The translations under genes were made by a program, and so were the position numbers. From Dokdonella sp. (GTDB lineage: Bacteria > Pseudomonadota > Gammaproteobacteria > Xanthomonadales > Rhodanobacteraceae): 64,000 nucleotides of DNA. Below the pieces are notes generated by a model. It worked only from the letters and a program-made list of their open reading frames with translations. It had not been told where the DNA came from and made no database searches. Position 1 is the stretch's first letter; every line of letters starts with the position of its first letter. Shown here piece after piece: positions 8,801 to 17,777 of this stretch. The stretch spans positions 62,001 to 126,000 of the forward strand of contig JANQAE010000004.1 of the NCBI GenBank assembly GCA_024707225.1. The letters run 5' to 3'.

Positions 8801-11800
8801 CTGGCCGAGCGCCTGATCTCGCTGCGCGATGCGCTGCCGGAGCCCGGCTTCGATCTGCTGCGCGCCGGTCTCGACGAGGAGATCGTCGAGCCGGTGGCGG
8901 TCGCAGCGACCGCGGAAACGGTCCAGAGCGAGGAGGCGCCGGCCGACACGGAGCGGTTCGATCAAGAGCGCTTCGATGCAGAGCCGATCGACGCCGACGA
9001 CACGGTCGCCGACCAGACGGACGCGGCGGCGGCCGATGCCATCGCAGCATCCGAACCGCGCCAGCGCGCTGCGGACCTCGACACGACCGGCGCCGAGCTC
9101 GAGGACTTCACCGACATCCTGATCGCGCGCTACACCGACGCCGACGCCGACGCCGGTACTCGCCAAGCCAGCGCAGCACCGCCGGCGGCCGGCACTGGCT
9201 CCCCGCTCGAGGCCCTGTTCGCGAGTGCGCCGCCGCCATCGCCGCCGGCCGATTCCGCCGATCGCCCCGATGCGCTGGCCGACGAAATCGAATGGCTGCT
9301 CGCCGAATCGGCGGCCGCACCGGCGATCGGCAGCGACGCCGACGAGGATGCGGACGAGCCGACCGAGATCGAGCTGAGCACCGACGACGCCACCTGGCTG
9401 TCCGACCTCGACGCCGAGGCGACGCCGGTCGTATCCGACGGCCAGGCATCGCCGCCGCAGTCCGAGGCGACACCGGCCGACGCGCCGAGGTTCGAGCCGT
9501 ACCGGCTGCCGGCATTCGACGTCGACGAGCCGGCCGCCGAGGCCGGGACCGCGCCGCCGGAACCGGTGGCGTCCGACACGACGCTCGAAGCGGACGATGC
9601 ACCGCAGCCGGCCGCGACATCGGCACCGGCGGCCGAACCGGCGCCGGCCGCCGCGTCGACGCGCTGGTGGGATGCCGAGCGCGAGACACCGCCGATTCCG
9701 GACGATCCGCTGCCCGAAGGGCCGCTCGCGCTCGAGGACGCCGACGAGGACCTGCTCGAGATCTTCGTCCAGGAAGCCAGTGACATCCTCGATCATTCCG
9801 ACTCGCTGGTCGCGCGCCTGCACGAGACGCCCGAGGCCTTCGATCTGCTGTCGGGCCTGCAGCGCGACCTGCACACGCTCAAGGGCGGCGCGCGCATGGC
9901 CGGCCTGACGCCGATCGGCGATCTCAGCCACGCGATGGAATCGCTGCTCGAGTCGATCCATGCCGGCTCGCGCCGCATGGACCGCGCCGCGATCGAGTCG
10001 TTCGAACGCGGCTTCGACCGCCTGCACGGCCTGGTCCAGCGTGTCGGCCAGCGCCAGGCGATCGCGATGCCGCAACATGCGATCGCACGCTTCGAGCAAC
10101 TCGTGGCCGGCCAGACACTGGCCGCCGAAGCCGACGGCGCCGAGATGCCGCAGCCGGTCGCCGCTCCTGCCGTAGCGAGCGCGCCGAGCGCGCCGGCGAC
10201 CGCGGCACCGGCCCTCGCGCCGGCGGCCGACGACGACGAGACGATGCGCGCGTCGCAGGAGATGATCCGCGTCCGCTCCGAGCTGGTCGATTCGCTGGTC
10301 AACTACGCCGGCGAGGTGTCGATCTACCGCTCGCGCCTCGAACAGCAGATCGCCTCGTTCCGCTTCAACCTCGTCGAGTTCGAGCAGACCGTCAACCGTC
10401 TGCGCGAGCAGCTGCGCAAGCTCGAGATCGAAACCGAGGCGCAGATCATCGCGCGCTACCAGCGCGAGAACGAGGAGTCCGGCGCCGCGACGTTCGACCC
10501 GCTCGAGCTCGACCGCTTCTCGCAGCTGCAGCAGTACTCGCGCGCGCTCGGCGAGTCGGTCTCGGACCTGGTCTCGATCCAGGGCGTGTTCGACGAACTG
10601 ACGCGCCAGTCCGAGACCCTGCTGCTGCAGCAGTCGCGCGTCAGCTCGGACCTGCACGAAGGCCTGATGCGCACGCGCATGGTCACGTTCGATTCGCTGG
10701 TGCCGACGCTGCGCCGCACGCTGCGCCAGGCCGCCCAGGAGCTCGGCAAGCGCGCCCAGCTGCGCGTCGAGGGCGCGCAGGGCGAAATGGACCGCAACCT
10801 GCTCGAGCGCATGAAGGCGCCGTTCGAGCACATGCTGCGCAATGCGCTCGCGCACGGCATCGAGCCGACCGAGCAGCGCCTGGCCGCCGGCAAGCCGGCC
10901 GAGGGCACCGTCAACATCGCGCTCAGCCGCGAGGCGACCGAGGTCGTGCTGAAGGTGTCCGACGACGGCCGCGGCCTGGACCTCGCCGCGATCCGCCGCC
11001 GTGCGATCGAGCGCGGCCTGCTCAAGGCCGACGCGCAGCTGTCCGACCGCGATCTGCAGGGCTTCATCCTCGAAAGCGGCTTCTCGACGACCGACCAGAT
11101 CACCCAGCTGGCCGGCCGCGGCGTCGGCATGGACGTGGTCGCCAGCGAGATCAAGCAGCTCGGCGGCACGCTCGGCATCGACTCGCAGGCCGGCCGCGGC
11201 ACCGCGTTCACGGTCCGCCTGCCGTTCACGCTGGCGGTCACCCAGGCGATCCTGGTCAGGCTCGGCGAGGCGACCTACGCGATCCCGATGTCCTCGGTGC
11301 AGGGCGTCGTGCGCATCGACCGCGACGAGCTGCGCCAGCGCCTGCTCGCCGGCAATACACGCTATGCGTTCGGCGGCGAGGATTTCCATTTCCACGACCT
11401 GTCGCAGCTGCTCGGCGTGCCGGGCGGTCGCAACCTCGACGACACCCAGCTGCCGCTGCTGATGACGCGCACCGGCGATCAGCGCGCGGCGATCCGTGTC
11501 GACGCGGTGATCGGCTCGCGCGAGGTCGTCGTCAAGTCGGTCGGTCCGCAGATCAGCTCGATCCCGGGCATCTTCGGTGCGACGATCATGGGCGACGGCT
11601 CGGTCGTGATGATTCTCGACCTCGCCCCGCTGGTCCGTCGCGCGGCCGCGCTGCGCGAGGACCAGGGCGCCGAAGGCGGCACGATCCTGCCGGACCTGAT
11701 GATTCCCGAGGCCCAGGCCGAGATCCGCCAGCAGCCGCTGGTCATGGTCGTCGACGACTCGATCACGATGCGCAAGGTCACCACGCGCGTGCTCGAGCGC

Positions 11801-12103
11801 GCCAGCCTCGAGGTCGTCACCGCGAAGGACGGCCTGGACGCGGTCGAGAAGCTGCAGGACCGCGTGCCGGACCTGATGCTGCTCGACATCGAGATGCCGC
11901 GCATGGACGGCTACGAGCTGGCCACCTACATGCGCAACGACCTGCGCCTGCGCGAGGTGCCGATCATCATGATCACCTCGCGCACCGGCGAGAAGCATCG
12001 CCAGCGCGCGCTGGAACTCGGCGTGCAGCGCTACCTCGGCAAGCCGTACCAGGAGGCCGACCTGATGCAGAACGTCGTCGAGGTGCTGGGGCTCGAACCG
12101 TGA
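5816..12103 (+). CDS. chpA: Hybrid chemosensory histidine kinase ChpA
   Basis: A 2095-residue CheA-type kinase that drives PilG/PilH phosphorylation. The N-terminus carries degenerate HPt-like segments (H51 in HLHQVQGTLRM, as in Pseudomonas ChpA, then further helical bundles to about residue 560). Three recognisable HPt sites follow: H751 (FHTLKGSGRLVG), H926 (VHTLHGAIAMVD, lacking the usual lysine) and H1353 (LHTLKGGARMAG). They are separated by acidic Ala/Pro/Glu linkers. The kinase core has the N box at N1676 (HMLRNALAHGIEP), DDGRGLDL and GRGVGMDVV, then a CheW domain. The C-terminal receiver starts at about 1976, with D1980/D1981 and acceptor D2024. The stop overlaps the chpB start. Confidence 0.95.
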   Translation: MKLQDDIEFTSLGWIKHELDSTLRQAQEALEAYVDTPADSSLMRICGGHLHQVQGTLRMIELYGAALVVEEMEQLVKALLDDAIGERDEAYSVLMRGIVQLPDYLERLQGGHKDIPIVLLPLLNDLRACRGEKLLSESALFAPDMAVELPAGAAGAAQPLPVEQQRQAASRLRLAYQASLLRWFRGEDEAAALQRLIGVLDRLRELSSRVEPRRLWWVAAAVVEALQDRALDVGVTLKLLFGRIDLEIKRFAEGGEEALHARPPRELLQNLLYYVANSGGRGGRVSEVRATYQLDGLLPSAREVEHAQGAMTGHNRNLLDTVSAAIKDDLLRVKEVLDIFLRTRDADPATLGAQTEILDRVGDTLGMLGLGVPRRVVGEQRQVIDEIANGKRPVDESSLLDVAGALLYVEASLDDHIERLGAGGPGDEDAADGKELPRAEVRKILDALMREAAINIQQAKHDIVAFIESPWDHSRVELIPRLLEEIAGALRMLGLEAAADLMPGVVRFVEIELIRHRRIPTVEQMDKLADALASIEYYLEATREQRSGRERILDVTRESLASLGYWPVPPALEEPAVAPEPAIEPAPAGAAPEPAAASFAADPAWAFDTPALADASIDPAAVELPSVELDTAVEIAPGDDLRDLILGSTHSPEPHRHEMAGLRLTDTGSAPPADEQTWIEIEEEIEEELPGVEPLALGFQSAASDDIDDDIREVFLDEVQDEVDSLQRVLPGWSAQLGDLDAVKTIRRSFHTLKGSGRLVGALTLGEFSWKIENMLNRVLDRSIEPSRAVFALTQTAITTLPDLLAALRGERAAAADLGGIMETADRLAAGEEAWLPPAAARRTVKRVVRRRVPAVWPHAEADRIEADTSGTIAADTATSGPAIDPVLYEILRNETDAHLATVESWLESGDALRPGVDDPVQRAVHTLHGAIAMVDIPVLTAVLSPLEGYLKRLGAQSAPLPPAGREALGDACRVTREVIARIGVGDLSVPDTADLAERLISLRDALPEPGFDLLRAGLDEEIVEPVAVAATAETVQSEEAPADTERFDQERFDAEPIDADDTVADQTDAAAADAIAASEPRQRAADLDTTGAELEDFTDILIARYTDADADAGTRQASAAPPAAGTGSPLEALFASAPPPSPPADSADRPDALADEIEWLLAESAAAPAIGSDADEDADEPTEIELSTDDATWLSDLDAEATPVVSDGQASPPQSEATPADAPRFEPYRLPAFDVDEPAAEAGTAPPEPVASDTTLEADDAPQPAATSAPAAEPAPAAASTRWWDAERETPPIPDDPLPEGPLALEDADEDLLEIFVQEASDILDHSDSLVARLHETPEAFDLLSGLQRDLHTLKGGARMAGLTPIGDLSHAMESLLESIHAGSRRMDRAAIESFERGFDRLHGLVQRVGQRQAIAMPQHAIARFEQLVAGQTLAAEADGAEMPQPVAAPAVASAPSAPATAAPALAPAADDDETMRASQEMIRVRSELVDSLVNYAGEVSIYRSRLEQQIASFRFNLVEFEQTVNRLREQLRKLEIETEAQIIARYQRENEESGAATFDPLELDRFSQLQQYSRALGESVSDLVSIQGVFDELTRQSETLLLQQSRVSSDLHEGLMRTRMVTFDSLVPTLRRTLRQAAQELGKRAQLRVEGAQGEMDRNLLERMKAPFEHMLRNALAHGIEPTEQRLAAGKPAEGTVNIALSREATEVVLKVSDDGRGLDLAAIRRRAIERGLLKADAQLSDRDLQGFILESGFSTTDQITQLAGRGVGMDVVASEIKQLGGTLGIDSQAGRGTAFTVRLPFTLAVTQAILVRLGEATYAIPMSSVQGVVRIDRDELRQRLLAGNTRYAFGGEDFHFHDLSQLLGVPGGRNLDDTQLPLLMTRTGDQRAAIRVDAVIGSREVVVKSVGPQISSIPGIFGATIMGDGSVVMILDLAPLVRRAAALREDQGAEGGTILPDLMIPEAQAEIRQQPLVMVVDDSITMRKVTTRVLERASLEVVTAKDGLDAVEKLQDRVPDLMLLDIEMPRMDGYELATYMRNDLRLREVPIIMITSRTGEKHRQRALELGVQRYLGKPYQEADLMQNVVEVLGLEP

Positions 12104-14150
12104 TGGCTACCGAGACGTCCGTTCCCGTCGCCCTGCTGTTCCAGACCGACGAGCTCGGCCGGCATCTGCGCACCGTGCTCAACGACATCGGCACGCCGAT
12201 CGTCTACGAATCGACGACGCATGCGATCGACCGCGTCTCGCTCGAGCAGTCCGGTGCGCGCGTCGTGATCGTCAATCTCGACTCGGAGCTCGACGGCGAT
12301 CTCGACCAGGTCTACGACCTGCTCGGTGACGGACCGTATCGCGTGCTGATCAACGAAGGTCACGTGTCGAGCCGGCTTTCCGGCTGGGACCAGGCGCGCT
12401 GGATGCGCCACCTCGCCGCCAAGATCCTCGACGCGCCGGCCGTGACCGATCCGCCGCGACCGGCCGATGCCGAGCCCGTGCCGGCCCCGCCGGCGCCGTC
12501 GGGCGCCACGCCGGCGGACGAGCCCGTCGTCGCGATCGACGGGTCCGCCGTCTCGCAGTCCGCGACCGCCGAGACCGCGATCGGCCGTCTCGAGGACGCC
12601 GTCCCGGTGCCGCCCGAAGCGCCCGAAGCGCTCGAAGCGCTCGAAGCGGCAGACCTGCGCGTGGCCGACATCGACGAGGACGAGCCGTTCTCGTTCGACG
12701 ATCTCGACGTCGCGCCGCCGCTGGCGCCGCCGCCGGCCGGCGAGGCGACGCAGACGCGCGCGTACGAGACGCTCGAGGCCGTGTCGCTCGACATCGAGCC
12801 GTTCGATGTCGACGCTCTCGCCGACGCGCCGCACGCATCGACCGATGCCGCGCCGCTCGATCCCGGGCCGCTCGATCCCGGGCCGCTCGATCTCGATCGG
12901 TTCGACGCGCCGCTCGTATCCGATGCATCCCCGTTCGATCCGGGCGCCGCATCGCGCCTCACCGCATCGGCCGCGGCCGATGCGGACGCGCAGGTCGATG
13001 CCGTCGCGTTCTCCGACGAGGAGGCGCAGCTGTTCGCGGCGTTCGATACCGCCGGCGACGGCGAGCCGGCGCGGCGCGACGACGCGCCCGTGGCCGATCT
13101 CGACGACTGGCTGTCGCGCGCTATGGCCGATGATCCGGCTGCCGCGATCGAGCGGCCGCACTGGGAAGACGAGCCGGCCCAGACCGAGGCGCCGGTGGCG
13201 CGCCTCGACACGCAGCCGGTCTTCTCCGACAGCTTCCAGCCGGCCGGCGACGATCCGAAGCCGGCCGTTCCCGCGGTACCGGACTGGAGCCTGGTCTCGT
13301 TCGATCTCGACGACGAGGAGGCGCCGCAGACGCCGCCGCCGGCGCCGTTCGGCGTCGAGAAGATTTCCGCCGCCGAGTACATGGCGGCCGCCTCGCCGTA
13401 TGCCGGCGAAGCAGCCGAGGAGACGATCGAGACCGACGGCCTGTCGCTCGAGCTGGTGCCGATCGAGGACGCGATCGCGCCGCAGCCGGCGCATGCGACG
13501 CACGAGGTCTGGCTGGACGCCGATGCGGCCGCCGCGCCGCGGCCGTGTCCGATGCGAAGGCGGCCGCCGCGGTCGACCGCGTCGTCGTGCTCTGCGCGTC
13601 GATCGGCGGCCCCGAGGCGATACGCGAGGTGATCGGCGCGATACCGAAGCGCTATCCGGCGCTGTTCGTGCTGGTCCAGCACATGGGCGAGGAATTCATC
13701 GACCTGCTCGCGCAGCAGCTGGCGCGGGCGACCGCGCTGACGGTACGCGTGCCGAGCCACGGCGAGCGCGTCGCGGCCGGCGACCTGCTGATCGCACCGC
13801 CGAACCGCGAGCTGCGCGTCCAGCGCGACGGCACCGTGCTGATCCAGCCGCAGAACCCGCCGGCACCGCATCAGCCCTCGATCGACCGGATCCTCGAGTC
13901 GCTCGCCGCGACGTTCGGCGCCGACGTGCTGGCGATCGTGTTCTCGGGCATGTCCGACGACGGCGCGGCCGGATGCCGCCACGTCGCCGAGGCCGGCGGC
14001 CAGGTCTGGGTGCAGGACCCGGCGAGCTGCGTCGTCAGCGAGATGGTCGAGAACGCGCTGGCGACCGGCGTCGTGCGGTTCCAGGGATCGCCGACCTCGC
14101 TGGCCGAGCACCTGGCGAGCCTGCGCGACGGCGCCGAGGCGCGCGCCTGA
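12103..14150 (+). CDS. chpB: ChpB/CheB-type methylesterase, frameshifted in this sequence
   Basis: The first frame (12103 to about 13541) encodes a degenerate receiver-like N-terminus (VALLFQTDELGRHLRTVL) and a long acidic low-complexity linker. The CheB catalytic domain then continues in a different frame to 14150, with the serine in CASIGGPEA, histidine in VLVQHMGEE and aspartate in FSGMSDDGAAG all present. Adding one G in the tract CGCGGCCG near 13541-13543 joins the frames and gives a 682-residue protein, so one base is missing or lost. The enzyme would remove methyl groups from PilJ glutamates. ATG 12103 overlaps the chpA stop (TGATG). The linker is much longer than I expect for ChpB. 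Alternatively the esterase is translated separately from ATG 13545. Confidence 0.8.
12853..12882 (+). repeat. Tandem 15-bp repeat in the chpB linker
   Basis: Two perfect copies of CCGCTCGATCCCGGG plus a 9-base partial third copy, encoding PLDPG repeats. Nearby 12613-12648 holds a second tandem array of 9-base units coding PEA/LEA. Both lie in the low-complexity linker of chpB. Confidence 0.8.
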
Positions 14151-14206
14151 TGAAGCGGCCCGCGTTCGCCGCCCCGCCCCCCTTCGACTCGAGGACCTCC
14201 GCTCCC

Positions 14207-14671
14207 ATGGCTGATCTGCCCCGCGAAATCCGTGGCGTTCTGATACCGGTCAGCAACGGCCGCGTGCTGCTGCCGAATGCGACCGTGGCCGAGGTCATCA
14301 CCTACGCGACGCCCGAGCGCATCGCCGATGCGCCGGACTGGCTGCTCGGACGCCTCGCCTGGCGCGGCTGGCGCCTGCCGCTGTTCTCGTACTCGATGCT
14401 GACGCAGGCCAGCCAGACCGAGGGCTACAGCAATGCCAAGGTCGCGGTGCTCAAGGCGCTCGGCGGCCAGGCGCGCATGCCGTTCCTGGCGCTGCTGACG
14501 CAGGGCTTCCCGCGCCTGGTGACGGTCACGCAGGATCTGCTGATTCCCAGCGGCGACGCGCGCGAGCGCCGCACCGGCGTACTGGCCGAAGTGCTGGTGC
14601 GCGACGATCACGCGCAGATCCCCGATCTGGAAGCGATCGAAGGCCTGGTCGCGCGCGCACTCGCGGCCTGA
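14207..14671 (+). CDS. chpC: CheW-like accessory protein ChpC
   Basis: A CheW-superfamily adaptor of about 154 residues, last gene of the pil-chp cluster. The sequence begins ADLPREIRGVLIPVSNGRVL and runs LPNATVAEVITYATPERI, then DWLLGRLAWRGWRLPLFSY, which matches the ChpC pattern of a conserved W-R-G turn before a hydrophobic strand. In Pseudomonas ChpC couples additional receptors to ChpA. ATG 14207 has GAGGA 11 bases upstream. An earlier in-frame ATG at 14150 overlaps the chpB stop (TGATG) and would add 19 residues; both starts are possible. No terminator is visible before the ispB promoter. Confidence 0.88.
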   Translation: MADLPREIRGVLIPVSNGRVLLPNATVAEVITYATPERIADAPDWLLGRLAWRGWRLPLFSYSMLTQASQTEGYSNAKVAVLKALGGQARMPFLALLTQGFPRLVTVTQDLLIPSGDARERRTGVLAEVLVRDDHAQIPDLEAIEGLVARALAA

Positions 14672-14704
14672 AACCGCGGCGGACCGATGCGCGCGCACGC
14701 GCCG

Positions 14705-14710
14705 CTATAA
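14705..14710 (+). promoter_or_regulatory. -10 box upstream of ispB
   Basis: A perfect TATAAT in an otherwise extremely GC-rich stretch, 32 bases before the proposed ispB start. The -35 region is not convincing (GACCGA at the expected distance). It suggests ispB is transcribed independently of the chp genes. Confidence 0.55.
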
Positions 14711-14741
14711 TCGGCCGGCCCCGATCCGGAATCCGCCGCTC

Positions 14742-15749
14742 TTGAGTTCATCCGCCCCTTCCGAAGCGCCCCGTCCGATCGCCGACATCGCCGCCGTGCA
14801 GGTCCATGCCGCACCCGGCATGCGCGCCGTCGACGCGCTGATCCGCCGCCGTCTAGCCTCGGACGTCGTCCTGATCAACCAGATCGCCGAGCACATCGTC
14901 GGCGGCGGCGGCAAGCGGCTGCGTCCGATGCTGCACCTGCTGGCGGCCGAAGCGGCCGGCTACGGTGGCGACCATCACGTGCCGCTGGCGGCGCTGATCG
15001 AGTTCATCCATACCTCGACCCTGCTGCACGACGACGTCGTCGACGAGTCGGACCTGCGCCGCGGCCGCAAGACCGCCAATGCGCTGTGGGGCAACGCGGC
15101 CAGCGTGCTGGTCGGCGACTTCCTGTACTCGCGTTCGTTCCAGATGATGGTCGAGCTCGACGACATGCGGATCATGCGCATCCTCGCCGACACGACCAAC
15201 CGCATCGCCGAGGGCGAGGTGCTGCAACTGCTCAACATCGGCAATGCCGACACCAGCGAGCAGGCCTATCTGGACGTGATCGAGCGCAAGACCGCCGTGC
15301 TGTTCTCGGCCGCCACGCGCCTGGGCGCCGTGCTGGCCGGTCTGCCGGCCGAGCAGGAAGAAGCCCTGGCACGCTACGGCATGGACCTCGGTTTCGCATT
15401 CCAGATCGCCGACGACGTACTCGACTACGTGTCCGACGCGCAGACGCTCGGCAAGAACATCGGCGACGACCTGGCCGAAGGCAAGCCGACCCTGCCGGTG
15501 ATCCGCGCCATCGCCGGCGCCGGACCCGAGCAGGCCGCGCTGCTGCGCGGTGCGATCGAATCGGGCGATACCGGCGCACTCGACGGCATCGTCGCGGCGA
15601 TCCGCGACTCGGGCGCGCTCGACTACGCGCACGACCGCGCCGCCGGCTATGCGCGCTCGGCCCGCGCCGCGCTCGCCGCGCTGGCACCGTCGCCGGCCCG
15701 CGATGCGCTGGCCGTGCTCGCCGACTACGCGGTCGACCGCCGCACCTGA
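14742..15749 (+). CDS. ispB: Octaprenyl diphosphate synthase
   Basis: A trans-prenyltransferase of about 335 residues that makes the polyprenyl side chain of ubiquinone from IPP and farnesyl diphosphate. Both aspartate-rich motifs are present: LLHDDVVDESDLRRG near residue 97 and FQIADDVLDY near residue 223. GGGGKRLRP near residue 55 binds the isoprenoid diphosphate. No ATG precedes the conserved N-terminal helix, so TTG 14742 is taken as start; it follows TATAAT at a sensible distance. ATG 14820 is too far in. The chain length of the product cannot be read from the sequence. Confidence 0.93.
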   Translation: MSSSAPSEAPRPIADIAAVQVHAAPGMRAVDALIRRRLASDVVLINQIAEHIVGGGGKRLRPMLHLLAAEAAGYGGDHHVPLAALIEFIHTSTLLHDDVVDESDLRRGRKTANALWGNAASVLVGDFLYSRSFQMMVELDDMRIMRILADTTNRIAEGEVLQLLNIGNADTSEQAYLDVIERKTAVLFSAATRLGAVLAGLPAEQEEALARYGMDLGFAFQIADDVLDYVSDAQTLGKNIGDDLAEGKPTLPVIRAIAGAGPEQAALLRGAIESGDTGALDGIVAAIRDSGALDYAHDRAAGYARSARAALAALAPSPARDALAVLADYAVDRRT

Positions 15750-15850
15750 AACGCCGCGGCAGCGCGGCGTCATATCGATATGGCGAGCGCGACGGAGCCG
15801 GCACCGCCGCGGCGCGCGATCATCGGTGCATTCCGATCCGGAGGCCGCCG

Positions 15851-16876
15851 ATGACGATCCGTTTTTCGCTCGCACTGTGCGCGTGGAGCGCGCTCGCCGC
15901 GCTGCTGCCCATCGCGCGCGCCGCTCCACCCGTGCCGGACGAGGCCGTGATCACGGTGATCTACGACGCGTTCGGCCAGGACGCGACGCTGCGCAAGGAC
16001 TGGGGCTACGCGGCGCTGATCGAGTACGGCGGCCGGCGCATCCTGTTCGATACCGGCAACGATCCAGCCGTGCTCGAGCACAATGCGCGCACGCTGAAGA
16101 TCGACCTCGGCCGCCTCGATTTCGTCGTGATGTCGCATCGTCACGGCGACCACATGGGCGGCCTGGCGCATCTGCTCGCGATCAATCCGAAGGTGCCGAT
16201 CTACGCGCCGAAGGAAGGTTTCGGCGTCTACGGCGCCGACCTGCCCGGCAGCTTCTACCGCAAGGACGCGACGCTGCCGGCCGAACGGCGCTACTACCAC
16301 GGTGCGCCGCCGGCGACGCTGAAGTTCGGCGCAGCCTGGCCCGGCGCCGACTTCCGCCTGATCGAGGAGACGACGCGGATCGCGCCGGGAATCCATCTGA
16401 TCGCGCTGGTTTCGGACAAGGCCGGCACGCGCGAGCTGCGCGAACTGAGCCTGGCGCTGGAGACCGGCAACGGGCTCGTGCTCGTCGTCGGCTGCTCGCA
16501 TCCGGGACTGGACCGCATCGTCGCCGCAGCGGCCGCGATCGATCCGCGCGTGCACCTGATCGCCGGCGGCTTCCATCACGTCACGGCCGACGATGCCGCG
16601 ATCGCTGCGCTCGGCGGGCTGCTGCACGAGCAGTACCGCGTCGCGTATCTCGCGCCGGGCCACTGCACCGGCGAGCCCACGTTCTCGGCGCTGGCACGGG
16701 TCTACGGCGAGCGCTATCTGTACGCCGGCCTCGGCAGCCGTCTGCGCATCGGCGCCGATCCGGCACCGCTGGCTGCGCTCGGCGCGCGCCGCCTCGATGC
16801 CGGAGACCGGCTCGCGTACCGCAGTGCGCTCGCGACCGGCGACGATCACGGGCATGCGCATCTGGCGCAGCACTAG
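15851..16876 (+). CDS. Exported metallo-beta-lactamase-fold hydrolase
   Basis: A 341-residue protein with a signal peptide (about residues 1-24, ending ARA before APPVPDE), so it is probably periplasmic. The MBL metal motif is SHRHGDHMGG at about 94-103. Further ligands are in GCSHPGL near 213 and GGFHH near 239, and PGHCTGE near 272. The GCSHPG and GHCTGE signatures resemble the dihydropteroate-synthase-like (7,8-dihydropterin) subgroup of MBL proteins, several of which are archaeal or clostridial. The substrate is unknown. ATG 15851 has GGAGG six bases upstream. Confidence 0.85.
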   Translation: MTIRFSLALCAWSALAALLPIARAAPPVPDEAVITVIYDAFGQDATLRKDWGYAALIEYGGRRILFDTGNDPAVLEHNARTLKIDLGRLDFVVMSHRHGDHMGGLAHLLAINPKVPIYAPKEGFGVYGADLPGSFYRKDATLPAERRYYHGAPPATLKFGAAWPGADFRLIEETTRIAPGIHLIALVSDKAGTRELRELSLALETGNGLVLVVGCSHPGLDRIVAAAAAIDPRVHLIAGGFHHVTADDAAIAALGGLLHEQYRVAYLAPGHCTGEPTFSALARVYGERYLYAGLGSRLRIGADPAPLAALGARRLDAGDRLAYRSALATGDDHGHAHLAQH

Positions 16877-16997
16877 CGCAGGCGTCGCGCTAGACGGGCG
16901 TGCGCGTCTCCCGGCCGGCCGGCGCCCGCGGCGCTCGGACGGTCCGACGCGGACATCCCGTCAGGGACGACCGCGGCACTCGGCTATGCTAACGGGC

Positions 16998-17651
16998 ATG
17001 GAGATCACGCCCCTCAAGGCCGACGCGCTCGGCCGCATCGAGCTGTGCCGCGACGGCGACCGTTGCTGGATCCGGCGCGACACCCGCGAGGTGCACGTGC
17101 TGCTGCGTCCGTTCGCGCGCGGCGCGGCCGCGCGCGAGGCACGCGTGCTGACCGCGCTGGCCGGCATCGACGGCGTGCCGCAGCTGATCGCCTGGGACGA
17201 TGGCCGGCTCGATCGCAGCTATCTGGCCGGCGAACCGATGCAGCGCGGCCAGCCGCGCGACCCGGCGTTCTATCGCGCCGCGCATCGCCTGCTCAAGCGG
17301 ATCCGCGCCCGCGGCGTCGCGCACAACGATCTGGCCAAGGAGCCGAACTGGCTCGTGCTCGGCGACGGCCGCCCCGGCGTGCTCGATTTCCAGATCGCAT
17401 GGCTGAGCCGGCGCCGCGGCGCGCTGTTCCGGCTGCTCGCACGCGAGGATCTGCGCCACCTGCTCAAGCACAAGCGCAGCTACTGCCCGGACGCGCTGAC
17501 GCCGACCGAGCGGCGCGTGCTGCGCCGCCGCTCGTGGATCACGCGCATCTGGCACGCGACCGGCAAGCGTGCCTACAAGCTGATCGCGCGCAAGCTGTTC
17601 GGCTACTGGGACAACGAGGGCCAGGGTCGCATCCGCGACAACGGCGGCTGA
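16998..17651 (+). CDS. Small RIO/Kdo-kinase-like phosphotransferase
   Basis: A 217-residue protein with a minimal kinase fold. The catalytic loop is GVAHNDLAKEPNWLVL (H109, N110, D111, N116) and the metal-binding motif is LDFQIAW (D130). The N-lobe is short and has no glycine-rich loop that I can recognise. This pattern fits the RIO/InaA/Kdo-kinase group that phosphorylates lipopolysaccharide sugars or proteins. The C-terminus is very basic (about residues 148-206), which could favour binding to membrane or nucleic acid. ATG 16998 is chosen; ATG 16986 four codons earlier is equally possible. The target is unknown. Confidence 0.75.
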   Translation: MEITPLKADALGRIELCRDGDRCWIRRDTREVHVLLRPFARGAAAREARVLTALAGIDGVPQLIAWDDGRLDRSYLAGEPMQRGQPRDPAFYRAAHRLLKRIRARGVAHNDLAKEPNWLVLGDGRPGVLDFQIAWLSRRRGALFRLLAREDLRHLLKHKRSYCPDALTPTERRVLRRRSWITRIWHATGKRAYKLIARKLFGYWDNEGQGRIRDNGG

Positions 17652-17777
17652 CCGTCGAGGCCGGCTCGGGATACTCCGGCGCGAGGCTCCGCCCCGGCGC
17701 CGCGGCATGTCACCGCAGCGCGGCCGGATGCGGCCGGTGATGCGCGTCGACGCAGCGCGATCGCGGCCGGCGCCGCA

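Noticed and set aside
7805-11998. Very long open frame on the minus strand opposite chpA
   Set aside because: It is an Arg/Asp/His/Leu-rich shadow produced by GC-rich third positions; the plus-strand frame has clear HPt, kinase and receiver motifs.
12467-14671. Long plus-strand frame leading into chpC
   Set aside because: The part before chpC is Arg/Pro-rich and opposes the codon pattern of chpB; only the last 154-173 codons are genuine.
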